64,000 nt of DNA from Nigrospora sphaerica (taxonomy: Eukaryota; Ascomycota; Sordariomycetes; Amphisphaeriales; Apiosporaceae), in assembly GCA_018287875.1 (NCBI GenBank), contig JAGVVL010000015.1, forward strand, positions 1,860,001-1,924,000, read 5' to 3'. The notes below the pieces were generated by a model. It saw nothing but the letters and a program-made list of their open reading frames with translations, did not search any database and was not told the origin of the DNA. Positions 19,830 through 30,295 of the stretch are shown piece by piece. Every line of letters begins with the position of its first letter. The first letter of the stretch is position 1. A program made the translations under genes and the position numbers.

Positions 19830-20804
19830 ATGTATCCAGGTCTTACGATAGAATTACCAACACTTCCCAACTTCCTAGTTTGCACCCTCGTACCCTTCCT
19901 TCTTCGGTCATATTTGCTACGAGTGGCGCTACCCAACGACGGGCGCGGTTCGGAGCCTGCCCATCATTGGTATATCAGATTCACTATATACCTGGTGAGG
20001 GTGTCCTGTCGACGGTTTTGTCCGCCTCCTGGGATCTCCTAGCCCAAGATACACAAGGCTCCTTTGGAAACTCTATTAGCATTTCTACATGGCGTAAGCA
20101 CCTCCCCCGATACCTCTTCCTTTTCGGACTCCCTTGCCTCGCCGGAAATTTAGCATCTGGCTGACCCGATACTGTCCAGTTACGACGAGCTCACGATGAC
20201 CGGTACCGACACAAAAGATTTTCTGTGGTACAAAAACGGATCTGCAATTGCCCTGCAGCAACTGCGCCTTATATGCGACATTTTCAGTTGCGTGGCTTTG
20301 CCGGGGGTGTACCAGTGGGCATAGGGGAAGCCAGGAAGAAACGCGGAAATGGACCATGACGTCGTCACAGCGAAAATGTATAGGCTGCTATCTTCTGGGC
20401 AGCCGAGGTGCTACAAACACAGTGTCGCACTGGAGGAGGCGTGGCAAGCGAAAGGTTCAAGGTTGTCCCATTAAAACAAAGGAAAAGTGCCAGACATGGC
20501 AGTCTGTATACTCCGCAGCTGGGGACTGCTCCCCACATGCTCCACAGGACCTACAGCAGGTCCCTGTAGCTTATCACGTGACCTGACAGACGAATCTGGC
20601 GATAGCCTCATATTGCCACACATGGATAGCTTTACACCACTCGTCGCAGACGTAGAGGGGCATACAAGTGATCTCGATTTACTATATTTCATGAATATGA
20701 CCAAGAGCCGAGTGAAGCTCCAGAATCGTCGTCCATTGACTGCTCCCCCGACAGCAGGCGTAATCGGAGCATCTCCGGCCACGACAATCGGAGATCTCGC
20801 ATAG
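19830..20804 (+). pseudogene. possible multi-exon gene or relic, unrecognised
   Basis: After a leader-like tract, ATG at 19830 opens a frame (MYPGLTIELPTLPNFLVCTL...) to a GTGAGG donor at 19998. A small exon near 20080-20093 and a convincing intron (GTAAGC at 20094, GGCTGAC branch, GTCCAG at 20181) lead in frame to YDELTMTGTDTKDFLWYKNG and SAIALQQLRLICDIF. An in-frame TAG then interrupts at about 20313, after which the same frame continues to 20474 (HDVVTAKMYRLLSSGQPRCY). A further frame reaches 20804 (DSFTPLVADVEGHTSDLDLL). Splice signals suggest descent from a real gene; the TAG suggests it is broken, possibly a CAG or CAA changed to TAG. The family is not recognised. Confidence 0.3.
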
Positions 20805-20950
20805 ACCCCGGATCTACCGTCGACCGGAATGTCACGCCTTCACGCCATGTGATGTTTCAGTGGGCTTTGCTACCATCCTCTTCAAAGGGCAGCTTGTAAT
20901 TGGGCCTTGAGTCGCCTGGCTATTTAGTCACTCATACGGCAGCCGACTAC

Positions 20951-20991
20951 GCTAAGCATTTTCCCCATACCGACGATCACTACCCAGTTCT
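20951..20991. repeat. 41-bp direct repeat, left copy
   Basis: Matches 21535-21575 at 38 of 41 positions, same orientation; the core CCCCATACCGACGATCAC is identical. It ends where the duplicated grg-1 flank begins. Confidence 0.9.
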
Positions 20992-21207
20992 CAAGCATTG
21001 AGTGTGCTCTCCCTGATGCCTTAACATCGACTCTGACGAGAATGGGACACGATGGCGTTTGGAACGACAGATAGGATACAGTGAGACTTTCACACATGAA
21101 TTCCCGCGAGCAGGCTTAAATACTTCTAAGATAGCTTAGATCAAGCTGTCATTTGAATGCCTAATTCTGGCTTCCATTGCTTTGTGAAATGTCTATTCTT
21201 GTGACTT
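20990..21207 (+). repeat. diverged copy of grg-1 3' flank
   Basis: Aligns with 13861-14076 in the same orientation. Of the clear substitutions I count 13 with C or G in the gene-linked copy and T or A here, against 3 in the reverse direction, the pattern expected of repeat-induced point mutation in this copy. The grg-1 coding exons are absent. Confidence 0.88.
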
Positions 21208-21534
21208 CGTTTGGACGTTGTTCGTCAACTCAATTCTACACGATTCAGCTCTATCCGTAGCTACCCCTGTGTAGCTCGCCATTGGTGGAGGATCCACTTT
21301 ACGTCAATTCCCAGAACAACGAACTACGTAGCTCCGGATTCCGTTGAGCGTTGGCAAGGCATACGGAATTGTTTTACAGAGTCAGCTGTCGTGTCGGCCG
21401 CATGGTCTTCCATTTTCCAAAGTCCAGTGTGAAGATGCCACGGGATGGGAGATGGGATAGTTATTATGTTTCTGTAACTGTAACTCTCATTCGCATGCCA
21501 GTTCCCGGTGACCTGCATTCCGCGGGGCTAGAAC
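21208..21534. other. unassigned stretch between direct repeats
   Basis: No coding sequence recognised. It lies between the diverged grg-1 flank and the right copy of the 41-bp repeat. Confidence 0.4.
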
Positions 21535-21575
21535 GCTAGGCAGTTTCCCCATACCGACGATCACTACCCAATTCT
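21535..21575. repeat. 41-bp direct repeat, right copy
   Basis: Second copy of the repeat at 20951-20991, 584 bp away start to start, same orientation, three substitutions. Confidence 0.9.
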
Positions 21576-21823
21576 AGCGTCAAACTGTTGCCAACGCACG
21601 GTTACTGCGCCCCCCGTGGCCAGTGTCTCAATCGAGGTCCCCTACTCAGTACGTGCTAATCACAGCTCCAGCCGGCGGTTCCGTATGCTGAGCAGTTCAT
21701 GCCACATTCGCCTCGTACGACACAACCACGTACCCCTCGTCGAAGGAAGAGACATCATCGCATTGAAAGCGCCTACGCACAACGCGCCCTTACGACCAAA
21801 CAATTGGAGCGGCTCCTCTCAGC

Positions 21824-22738
21824 ATGGCGGCCTCGATCCTCGACTCGCTCCCGGCGGACCTGTTCGACCAAACGACGCTCGTGTCGCTGGCGTCGACGGT
21901 GGCGATGCTCGCGGTCGCGTACGGGCTGTCGCGGGCGGTGGTGCCGGCGGCGGCGCCGGCGCGGCTGCGCGGGCTCTTCGTGTGGCACGCCTTCGACGCG
22001 CTGGTCCACTTCTGCCTCGAGGGCAGCTTCCTGTACCACTGCTTCTTCTCGTGGGTGCCGCTGTCGCAGGTCCGGAACCCGCTCGCCCTCGCGCCCACGG
22101 CCCACAACTTCCTCGGCCGCAACGACCGCGCCTACGGCCCCCAGGCCGCGCCCGCCGACGACCCCTTCGCCCAGCTGTGGCTGGTCTACGCCAAGGCCGA
22201 CAGGCGCTGGGCCGGCGCCGATCTGGTGCGTGTCCTCCTCCCCGTCTTGCTTTCCCCCCCTCTCCGCCCGCTCCCCCCTTTTCCCCGCCCTTCCCGGGAG
22301 CCCCCGTACGCGGCAACCGAGCGGGCTTGCCCCTCCGCTCTCTCCCTCTCTCCCCTCCCTCTCGCTCTCCGGCGCTGACGCTCCCCTCCTCCTCGGCAGT
22401 CCGTCATCAGCCTCGAGCTCCTGACCGTCTTCATCGGCGGCCCGCTGGCCCTGGCCATCTGCTACGGCATCGCCAAGCGGGACCCGCGCACCAACATCGC
22501 CATGATCGTGCTGGCCACCATGGAGCTCTACGGCGGCTTCATCACCTTCTGCCCCGAGTGGCTGACGGCCAACTCGAACCTCGACTCGAGCAACTTCATG
22601 TACCTCTGGGTCTACCTCGTCTTCTTCAACATGCTCTGGGTCTTCGTTCCCCTCTACGCCATCTGGGTTGCTGCCTGCGACATCAGCGACGCCCTTGCCG
22701 TCCGCAGCCGCGTCGCCGCCGCCAAGAAGGGGAAATAA
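21824..22738 (+). CDS. EXPERA-domain membrane protein, emopamil-binding protein (EBP) family
   Basis: Two exons, 21824-22225 and 22400-22738, 246 residues. The intron is GTGCGT...CTCGGCAG, phase 0. The first exon has a hydrophobic helix (residues ~19-40), then the EXPERA signature LFVWHAFDALVHFCLEGSFL: His62 and Glu66 sit four apart like the catalytic His/Glu pair of sterol delta8-delta7 isomerases. The second exon supplies three more helices, including one with MELYGGFITF (Glu176), and ends with a basic KK tail typical of ER-resident proteins. Animal and plant EBPs isomerise sterols in the ER. Fungi usually rely on the unrelated Erg2 for this step, so the substrate here may differ; membership of the family is well supported, the reaction is inference. 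Confidence 0.88.
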
Positions 22739-23211
22739 TATATATATATATATACATACAAAAAAAAAAGCGGGTGAGGCCGGAGGGCAGTGGCCGGAAC
22801 GGGTCGAGGATACGTCCGTTTTCAGTTGGCAATGCTTGTTTCGACAGGGCAATGCGTGTCTCGGTAGGCAGCACGCTTTCCCTTTTCTTCTTGGGGAGGG
22901 GTAACATGTCAAATTAGCAAGCCGGCACTCCGTTCTTTCCAATCGCGCGCAGTCTGTCTTGATGGTATGACCTGAGTGACTTTAGATCCTTTAATAAAAG
23001 TAGTTTGGCACGGGCACGAAAGCGACGAGAGCATTGGCCCGGACGTGTGGTGATTCGGCTAGAATCATGTACTTTTACCCCTTGGGGGCTATCAAAATCC
23101 GCCCAACTCCTGTACCATGCAACACTTGGATGACTTATATAACATGCGTAAAAACAAATACAGCCGGGATTTTATATACATATCTCTGCGAGGCCGGCGT
23201 TCGGATGCGGC
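22739..23211. other. intergenic between convergent genes
   Basis: Short 3' flanks of the EBP-family gene (plus) and the sugar transporter (minus). Directly after the EBP stop come a TA dinucleotide run (22739-22752) and an A10 tract (about 22760-22769). No gene. Confidence 0.6.
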
Positions 23212-25266
23212 CTATCTCTCAACGTGGGCCGCGTATCCCTTCTCCTGGTCGTCGGCCTTGTCGGCGTTGGTGGCGTCGGCGAGGCTCCTCCGCTGCAGGA
23301 CAGCGTCGACGTCGGGGTCGCGGACGGAGCTGTTGCGGCGGACGGCGGCGGCCTCGGCGTCGCGGTACTTGGCGGGGCGGGTGGACGAGGTGGCGTCGGG
23401 GTTGCGGTGGACGAGGATCTCGTGGTTCTCGCGGAAGAAGCGGTCGACGTCCTCGAGCGAGCGGTCGGCCGTCTCGGGGTAGAGGAAGTAGACGATGGGC
23501 ACGAAGGAGAAGTTGAAGACGGTCCAGATGATGTAGAAGCGCCAGTGGATGCTGGCGATGCCGATGGGCGTGATCTCGACGACGAGGAAGTTGACGATCC
23601 AGTTGGTCGCCGTGCCCAGGGCCGCGCCCTTGGTCCGCATCGACAGGCTGTTGATCTCGGTCGGGTACAGCCACGGCACGCCCTGCCAGCCGATGCCGAA
23701 AAAGACGTAGTAGAGGAAGAAGAAGGCGATGGACGCCTTGGCCCACTGCTCGTTGGCCGCCTGCCCGAGGCTCGCGTCCTCGTTGTAGCGGATGCAGACC
23801 GTGATGACGGCGTAGCAGACGAACTGGCCAAACGCGGCGTCTGGAGAAGCGGGGCCACGTTCGTGTCAGCAGAGGTGCCTAGGCGACGTGGGGGAAGCCC
23901 CGAGTCCGCGAACTTACACATCATCATTTTACGGCGGCCCCATCGTTCGACGTTGGGAATGCCGATCAAGCTGAAGAGCAGGTAGGAAACCGAGTTGCAG
24001 GCAGCGAGCAGCCGTGCCATTTTTTCGTCGAGTCCTACGGACTGGATGAGGACGAGAGGGAGATAATAGGAGGTGACATTGATTCCGCCTGTAAACGTTT
24101 GTAAGCCGCTGTGGTGGTTGGGCTGTCGTGGACCACCCCTTGTGATGGCGGCCGCCCCCCGGTAGAAGGGCCCCTTGCACGGGACAGAACATGGGACACT
24201 TACTGAATTGCTGCATCGCCTGCGTACCCATGCCCAGGAACACGCGACGCAAAGTACCCGTGCCGGCACCCTCGGGCGCCTTGCCGCGGAGGAGATCCAT
24301 CCAAGGGACGTTGTTCTCTCGTTCGTACTGCACCGCCCACTGGATGTCCTTGGATTGGGTAACGACATAGGCATCGTCGAGCTCCAGCCCTTCGAGGTCG
24401 GCCAGGATCACGTCGGCCTCCTGGACGCGCCCCTTGGCGATGAGCCATCTGGTGGCCTCGTCAGCGTCCCTGCTCCTATTCCCTCGTCTTCCCTCGGCTG
24501 CGAAGACAACCTACCGTGGACTTTCGGGTAACCATGGGACCGTGGCGTAGAGGACGAAGATGAAGATGAATTGTATGGCCAGAGGCAACCGCCAGGCGAT
24601 CGAGCCGGGCAGATATGAAAGACCAAAGGTAACCCAGTTGCCTGCTTGCTGTTAGTCCCTACGAAAGGGCGGCAAAGCGCCGAGGGGGTTATGGCGCGCG
24701 GAGGACATACTGAGCATAAAGCCAAAAATGTTCATAATCATCTCGATAACAATCAGCTTTCCTCGCCAGCTGGCCTTGGACGTCTCACCCTGCCACACAG
24801 GGGCCGTCGAGGTGTTGATGCCGTTGCCAACGCCGGCCACGATGCGTCCCACAATCATCTGAGGGACGCCAAAGGCGGCGATCTGCAGAATGGCGCCTAT
24901 GCTCATGATGGTGGTGCCGAGAAGGATGGTGTTCTTGCGTCCCAGCCGCTCTCCCAGCCACATGGTCGAGATGGCACCGAGAAAGCAGCCAATGTCGTAG
25001 ATGGCGGTCACGGTGGACTGCATCTTGTCGTCGCCGACAAGGTCCAGAAGGTCAAGGAAGTCGGGTGTCACGATGACGCCGCCGAAGACGCCCTGGTCGT
25101 AACTGGAGGGTGTGGCATGTGTGAGTGCGGAGGCTCAGAGGCGTCGTGATACAGAAACGGGGGAGTGTTCTCACCCGAAGAGCGTCATGTCGGTGGCACA
25201 GGCGACGGTCACCCAAAAGGTGAGCCATGCTCCCCTCATGCCGAACCACCGGCCTTTGCTATCCAT
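23212..25266 (-). CDS. MFS sugar transporter
   Basis: Six exons on the minus strand: 25266-25175, 25102-24711, 24641-24515, 24448-24204, 24088-23918, 23840-23212; 551 residues. Every intron is 66-115 nt with GT-AG ends, and the frame stays open through all joins. Sugar-porter signatures appear in order: GYDQGVFGGVI in helix 1, GERLGRK in loop 2-3, PESPRWL after helix 6, QQFSGINVTSYYLP in helix 7, ERWGRR in loop 8-9, PWLYPTEI in helix 10 and YPETADRSLEDVDRFF after helix 12. Twelve membrane helices are implied, with a polar C-terminal tail of about 80 residues. It should be a plasma-membrane hexose or disaccharide permease; fungal relatives include lactose/hexose permeases, but the substrate cannot be read from sequence. 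No glycosidase or regulator sits beside it. Confidence 0.94.
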
Positions 25267-27570
25267 CTTGCTGCCGGTCATGATGGCGAATGTGTGTAGG
25301 TCGTGTGTAAGCCCGCCGGCGTGTAGACTCGGGAACACGTACTTGGAGACACAGCCTGGCCGGGACGGGCGTGACGTCTTTTAATAGTCAGGACCGGAGG
25401 CGGTTCCCGCGATCGACGACATACATCACGCATCTACGCATCCCGCTTTGCCCTGGAATCCGGTCTGCATCAACGCTTGCTACCGGCTGGGGGGATTCGT
25501 GGGGCCCCATTCCATTAGTACATACTCCTAGGCCCAACCCCACACAGTCGAGCGATCCACGGCGGCACGGGATTATGCTCGCGCGTCCTCTCGTCGACCT
25601 GAGGCGCGGAGTAAGTTTCGCGTCAATCCGCTGACAGTTGGACGACTTTGGCTCGTTCGTTCCTCGGTCAATCCAGGCTTGGTCGCGCCGGCGTCTGATT
25701 CGTGACGAACCACGAGACTGGACAAGTGCCCCTGAAGCACCCCACAGATCGGCGGCACTCGATCTCGGGAGGGGCGCTCCCTGTGTTGCCCGCCCCGGCC
25801 ATGGCCCCGATGACGTTGGCGGCCCCGAAGGTTTTCGGACCACGCGAGGCTTAGCCGTTTGTCCCGAGGGGAGGAAAGAGAGGCAGATTGCGACGCTCGG
25901 CAGAGGGAAAGAGAGAGAGACGCACACGGACACACACACACCCTTGTCCGGCCAGGGCAGATTAAGCTCGCACTACCGGCGCTGTCATACCCACGCGAGG
26001 GAGCACCAATGACGGCGCCGCCGTTTTGGGCCCGTGGGAAGCGATGACGAAGCTGGTTTTAGCAGATCTTGAATTTGCATGCTGGGAATGCTACCGTCAA
26101 GACACCTCTCGCCAGAGTCTGTCAGCCAGCCGGAACCATTACCAGGTCGCCTCGCGGGTCCCAGCGAGCCTTCTCTTTGGTGACGTCTGAGGGGGTGCGG
26201 CATCTAGATACTTAAGTACCAAAATCGATAGGCAGTTAAAATATAAAGAAGTCGACACCCGTTCGCTCAATGTCTTAGTCGGGCTGTCTCGTGCTAACAG
26301 GTACCGGGGGCCAAGCGAGCCAAGTCGCGCGGGATGTGCTCCTTGGGTGTCCGGAGGCCCGGATATTCAGAGAGGCTTCTCGGTCTCAAGGCTTGTTGGT
26401 CTTGGGCGGGCAGGGAACGGACGGTCCCACGCTGCCAACGGTCGGCCTGAACTGGAAGTACAACCATGAAATCTGAGTGGCAGGATAGGAACGACACGCC
26501 CCCGCCCGCCCCCAGAATGGATGCCGGGTGGGCAAAACCTGCAGACCTCGCTCCAAATAACAAGAAGCTGGGGTCCCCCCCGGTCTGGGGAAAGTTTAAA
26601 ATTCACAAGCCCCATCACGACCCGCCTCGCCGCCTCGTCAAGCCTTCACAGGTATGACGTTGTCACCCTCTGGACAAAAAGCAGGGCCTGGGCGCAAATA
26701 ACCGCGACCTTCGAGGCCGCCTTGGAGCAGCCAAGCCGAATGGAGCTTGGCGTCCTGTTGCGTACTACCGTTTCAGCAGCCCCTTCCCACAACGTTGGGG
26801 CGTTCTTTTCGTCATGCAGCGAGCAATGAAGCTGCCTTTCGGCCCGTCTCGCTTTCGGACCGTTTTCCTATCGTCAGTAACTTCCGGTCTCCGCTTCTGC
26901 ACCGCATAGTCGTGCCTACACTCGTGACGGATCATCTTGGGCCGCAGCGGGACCAAGGCCGCACGATGCCTCTCCCGCCGCGGCGCACGCCTATGTCGTG
27001 TCAGTCAACAGCGTGTGTGCTCGCTGTGCCGGCGGCAAACATGCGGCGGCTGCCAGGTCCCGTATACCGAGTTGCAACAACACACGATACTCCGAATCAT
27101 CCAACACGAGGGCCCAAGCCATGTTGTGTTGTTATTCACGGCCATGGCTAGAAAAGCGGGAATCACAAACACTGGCGCAGGGTTAGGATTCAGCGCCGAA
27201 CACCATCTCTACGGACGTGATCAACATTGTGGGGATAGACAAAGAAGTCATGCCGATCGATGAATAGCAGTGGTCCGCCTCCACCTCCGCCATTCTGGAG
27301 TCCGGAGATCTTTCATTTGCGCGTATGGGAACAGAGATACACGGCCGATATACCGCCGGGACCCTGGCCACGGCCGTCTGGCAACACATGGCATGTCTCG
27401 GACGCCATGCGTGGTGGTCCCCAAGTACCGGGGCTCCGCAGCGTTTCCCCAGACGTTGGTGCGGCCTCGTCCAACCGACAAAGCCCTCCCCCCCATGTTC
27501 CCCCTTCTCGGCCCCCTCGCGCCCTTTCTCCCTTTCTCCCCCCCCCCCCGAACCCTTCCCCTCGCAACCC
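25267..27570. other. intergenic, ~2.3 kb
   Basis: Upstream region of the sugar transporter and 3' flank of the SnoaL-like gene. It contains a GA/CA-rich stretch (about 25908-25943) and a C11 tract (27539-27549). Small frames on both strands have no recognisable domains. Confidence 0.6.
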
Positions 27571-28062
27571 TCATGCCCGGTGCTCGCCCTTCTTCCAGCC
27601 GTCGACGTCGGCCTCGGAGACGGCGGCCCAGGCGCTCAGCGGGTCGGCCCAGACGTCCCAGCGGGCGAAGCGGTGGCCGGCGGCGTCCCAGCCGCTCAGG
27701 ACGTAGGCGAAGCGCTCGTCCCAGCGGCGGCCGGTGGCGACGCTCGCAAAGGTGCCGCGGCCGGCGACGGCGACGCGGCCGCCCTCGGCGCCGGCGTCGA
27801 CGGCGAAGCCCTCGGGCCCCGGGAAGCTCGTCGCCGCGTCCAGCTCCATGCGTAGCGTCGCCCCCAGCGCCGCGAAGTACGCCTCGCACCCCTCGGCCCC
27901 CGCGAAGTCCCGCCCCAGGAACGGCAGCGCCCCGCTCGCCCACGCCGGGCCGTGCTCGTGGATCGTCGGCTCCGGCTCCGCCACCATGTACTCGGCGATC
28001 AGCTCCCGCGCCGCCGGCGGGTCCACGAGCGCCTGGCAGAAGGCATGCGCGCGCGCGCGCAT
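27571..28062 (-). CDS. SnoaL/NTF2-like domain protein
   Basis: Frame of 163 codons ending in TGA at 27573-27571. The pattern HAFCQALVDPPAARELIAEY, TIHEHGPAWA, PFLGRDFAGAEGCEAYFAAL, VAGRGTFASVATGRRWDERF and VWADPLSAW fits fungal NTF2-like (SnoaL/ketosteroid-isomerase fold) proteins, with alternating helix and strand in the family's order. These are small cone-shaped pockets, often of unknown ligand. The start is uncertain: ATG at 28062 lies in an alternating GC palindrome, but the frame stays open for about 55 more codons upstream, so a short upstream exon may add a few N-terminal residues. The very Ala/Arg-rich composition reflects local GC richness. Confidence 0.72.
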   Translation of the reverse strand: MRARAHAFCQALVDPPAARELIAEYMVAEPEPTIHEHGPAWASGALPFLGRDFAGAEGCEAYFAALGATLRMELDAATSFPGPEGFAVDAGAEGGRVAVAGRGTFASVATGRRWDERFAYVLSGWDAAGHRFARWDVWADPLSAWAAVSEADVDGWKKGEHRA

Positions 28063-29220
28063 CGTCGCCGCCCGGTCGCCCGTCCTGGCCGTCGCTGCCT
28101 CGCCCGTCTTTGGACCGAGTGCGAGATCATGGTCGGGGCGGTTCGGGTTTTTCTCGTAATCCGAACGGTCGGGCGTGCTAGGTCGGCCAGCGTACGGAAT
28201 GGGACGAGGGGGTTCGCTTGTGTTGGCTCACGCTTCGGAAGCTCAAAGTCGGAGTGGGCGGCAACAAAAAAAGCGCAAGAAAAGTGAAGTAAGTGAGGGT
28301 AAGTAAGTGTGGTGGTTACGCGTGCGAACAAAGGAGCCCCCGTCTCAACGATTCGGCGGCTTTGTAGAAGGCAATCGACACGACATGACATCATGAAGAA
28401 GGACATCACACCTCCTCCACTTATCTCGGCCTCATGCAGCCCCTACGCAGGCGTTGACGGGAATTTGGGCGATCCGTAGCGCCGCTCTGCCGGTTCCACC
28501 CCCGGCATTCCTTTGTCCTTGCGGTCCTATTCGCTCCTGGTGAGGGGCGACGGTACGATTGCGACGGCCGGCAGGGCCAGCATATCGTTTGTAGGTCTCG
28601 GAAGAGGACTCTGTGAGTTGGGCCAGCTTTGCATGATGCAGGTAGGTAGCATGTTTGTAGTGCAATCTGCTCGCCGTATGCACTATTTCATCTGGCGCGG
28701 CTGCAAGCACCGAGAAGGGTCGGGAGTGGAGGGTCACCGTCGATATGTATAGATGGCTATATGTCTATATGTGAAGGGAAGGCGGAGGGACGTGGGCCGG
28801 CTATGATCATCAAACAATGGGCCCGTCTCTCTCCCTTTGGAGGGCCCTGCGTGGATGCGGCCTTTTTCGTGCCTTTTCCCGTGGGCGCACCCGAGACCGA
28901 CCCAGGACTTGATGTATGGAAATCCCGTAACACCGGTGCACCGAAACAAGCGAAGACAAAAAAATGCATGGCTGTGCTTTGCAGAGGAGGAAAACACCCA
29001 ACCCCGTCCTTTCCGGGGCACTTCCCTATGATTTCGTACAAATCCCGTTTCCCGTGTCCCTGTTTTTCCTGACGCTGAAGGTGGAAAGACGGACGGATAG
29101 GCCGGCGGCGTGGTGGGTCTTTGTTGCTCGCGGTCGACCCGTCTGCGAGGATGAGAAGGTAGGTGCGGCCATCCCAGAGAGCCTTGATGAGGCTCCGTGG
29201 CGGCGCCGGGGGTCCCCCTT
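28063..29220. other. intergenic
   Basis: Lies upstream of the SnoaL-like gene and downstream of the MARVEL-domain gene, both on the minus strand. No supported coding sequence; a possible first exon of the SnoaL-like gene may lie near 28100-28410. Confidence 0.5.
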
Positions 29221-30295
29221 TTAATGCAGGGTGCGGTCGTAGTTGGCCGAGGGAAACTGGGCGGGCCGCGAGTCGTCGTAGTCCTCGTGGGCCGAGGGCG
29301 GGGCGTAGATGCGCGGGCCGTCGGGGTTGGAGCCGTAGCCGGCGCTGTAAGGGTCCATACCGGGGGTGACGCTGTGGGCGCGGTAGTCGGCGCTGTAGAT
29401 GTCGGTGCTCGGCGTGGTGCTGTTGGCGCGGTAGTCGCCGTCGAAGGGGTTTTCGTGGCGCGTCGAGCTCGTGTGCGGCCGGTACTCGGTCTCGCTGTCG
29501 AACATGGGCCGGCTGCCGTACGAGTCGGCGTTGTACGGCCGGCTGCTGAGGTGGTCGTCGTCGTTGTCGTTGCCGCCCAGGGGCGCGTACGCCTCCTCGT
29601 CGTGCGGCGCCATCGAGAAGGCGGCCTTGTCCGGGTCGATGTTCTGCGAGCGCTGGCCGACCTTATCGTAGCCCGGAAGCGTTCCGTTGAAGTTGTAGTA
29701 CTGGACCGTGTAGAAGCTCACAAAGGTCGAGCCGGCCCAGAACAGACTGTGATGGCCGGCAAATTAGCAGACGGTCCACAACCCCCCAGCAAAAGGGGGA
29801 GAGGCGGGGGGGGGATGCCATACATCTCGAAGAAGGCTATGCCCACGATGGCCTTGCTGGGCTTGCACTGGCCGCCGCAGCTGTTGGCCGAGTTGTAGGC
29901 GGCCTGGCTGGCAAAGGCCGAGAGCCAGAAGATGGCGAAGATGCAGTCCACGACGACCATGGCGTGCGGCTGGGCCAGTTTCTGGGTTCGCTTCCATCGC
30001 GGCGTCATGACCAGGAAAATCCAGGCGGGTACGGACAGGAAGCACTACGGGCCGCGCACCTCGGTCAGCTATCCAACTCTCCCCCGAAGCCATGCAGAGC
30101 CAGGGACGACGGGGCAATACATACCAGACCAAAGGGCCAGCCGTTATTGCCGTTGATTTGGGCATCGCCGTCCTTGAAGACGATGATCTCCAGCACGAAT
30201 ATCACGAAACCAAAGATGATCTGCATGCAATGGAGGCCCAGCTTGACGCCGGGGACGTTATCGGGGTCCCATTCGAACTTGTCGAAAACACCCAT
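29221..30295 (-). CDS. MARVEL-domain membrane protein
   Basis: Three exons, 30295-30125, 30044-29824 and 29746-29221, 305 residues. Introns have GTATGT...GCTGAC...CCGTAG and GTATGG...CACAG. Four hydrophobic helices fit the MARVEL fold: GLHCMQIIFGFVIFVLEIIV (residues ~20-40), FLSVPAWIFLV (about 59-70), VVVDCIFAIFWLSAFASQ (about 85-105), and the last helix spliced across intron 2 (AIVGIAFFE joined to LFWAGSTFVSFYTVQYY). A cysteine pair in NSCGGQC lies in the second extracellular loop. The remaining ~150 residues form a polar, Ser/Asp/Tyr-rich cytoplasmic tail with repeated YSADYRA / YSAGYGS-like units. MARVEL proteins organise membrane domains; specific function is unknown. Confidence 0.88.
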
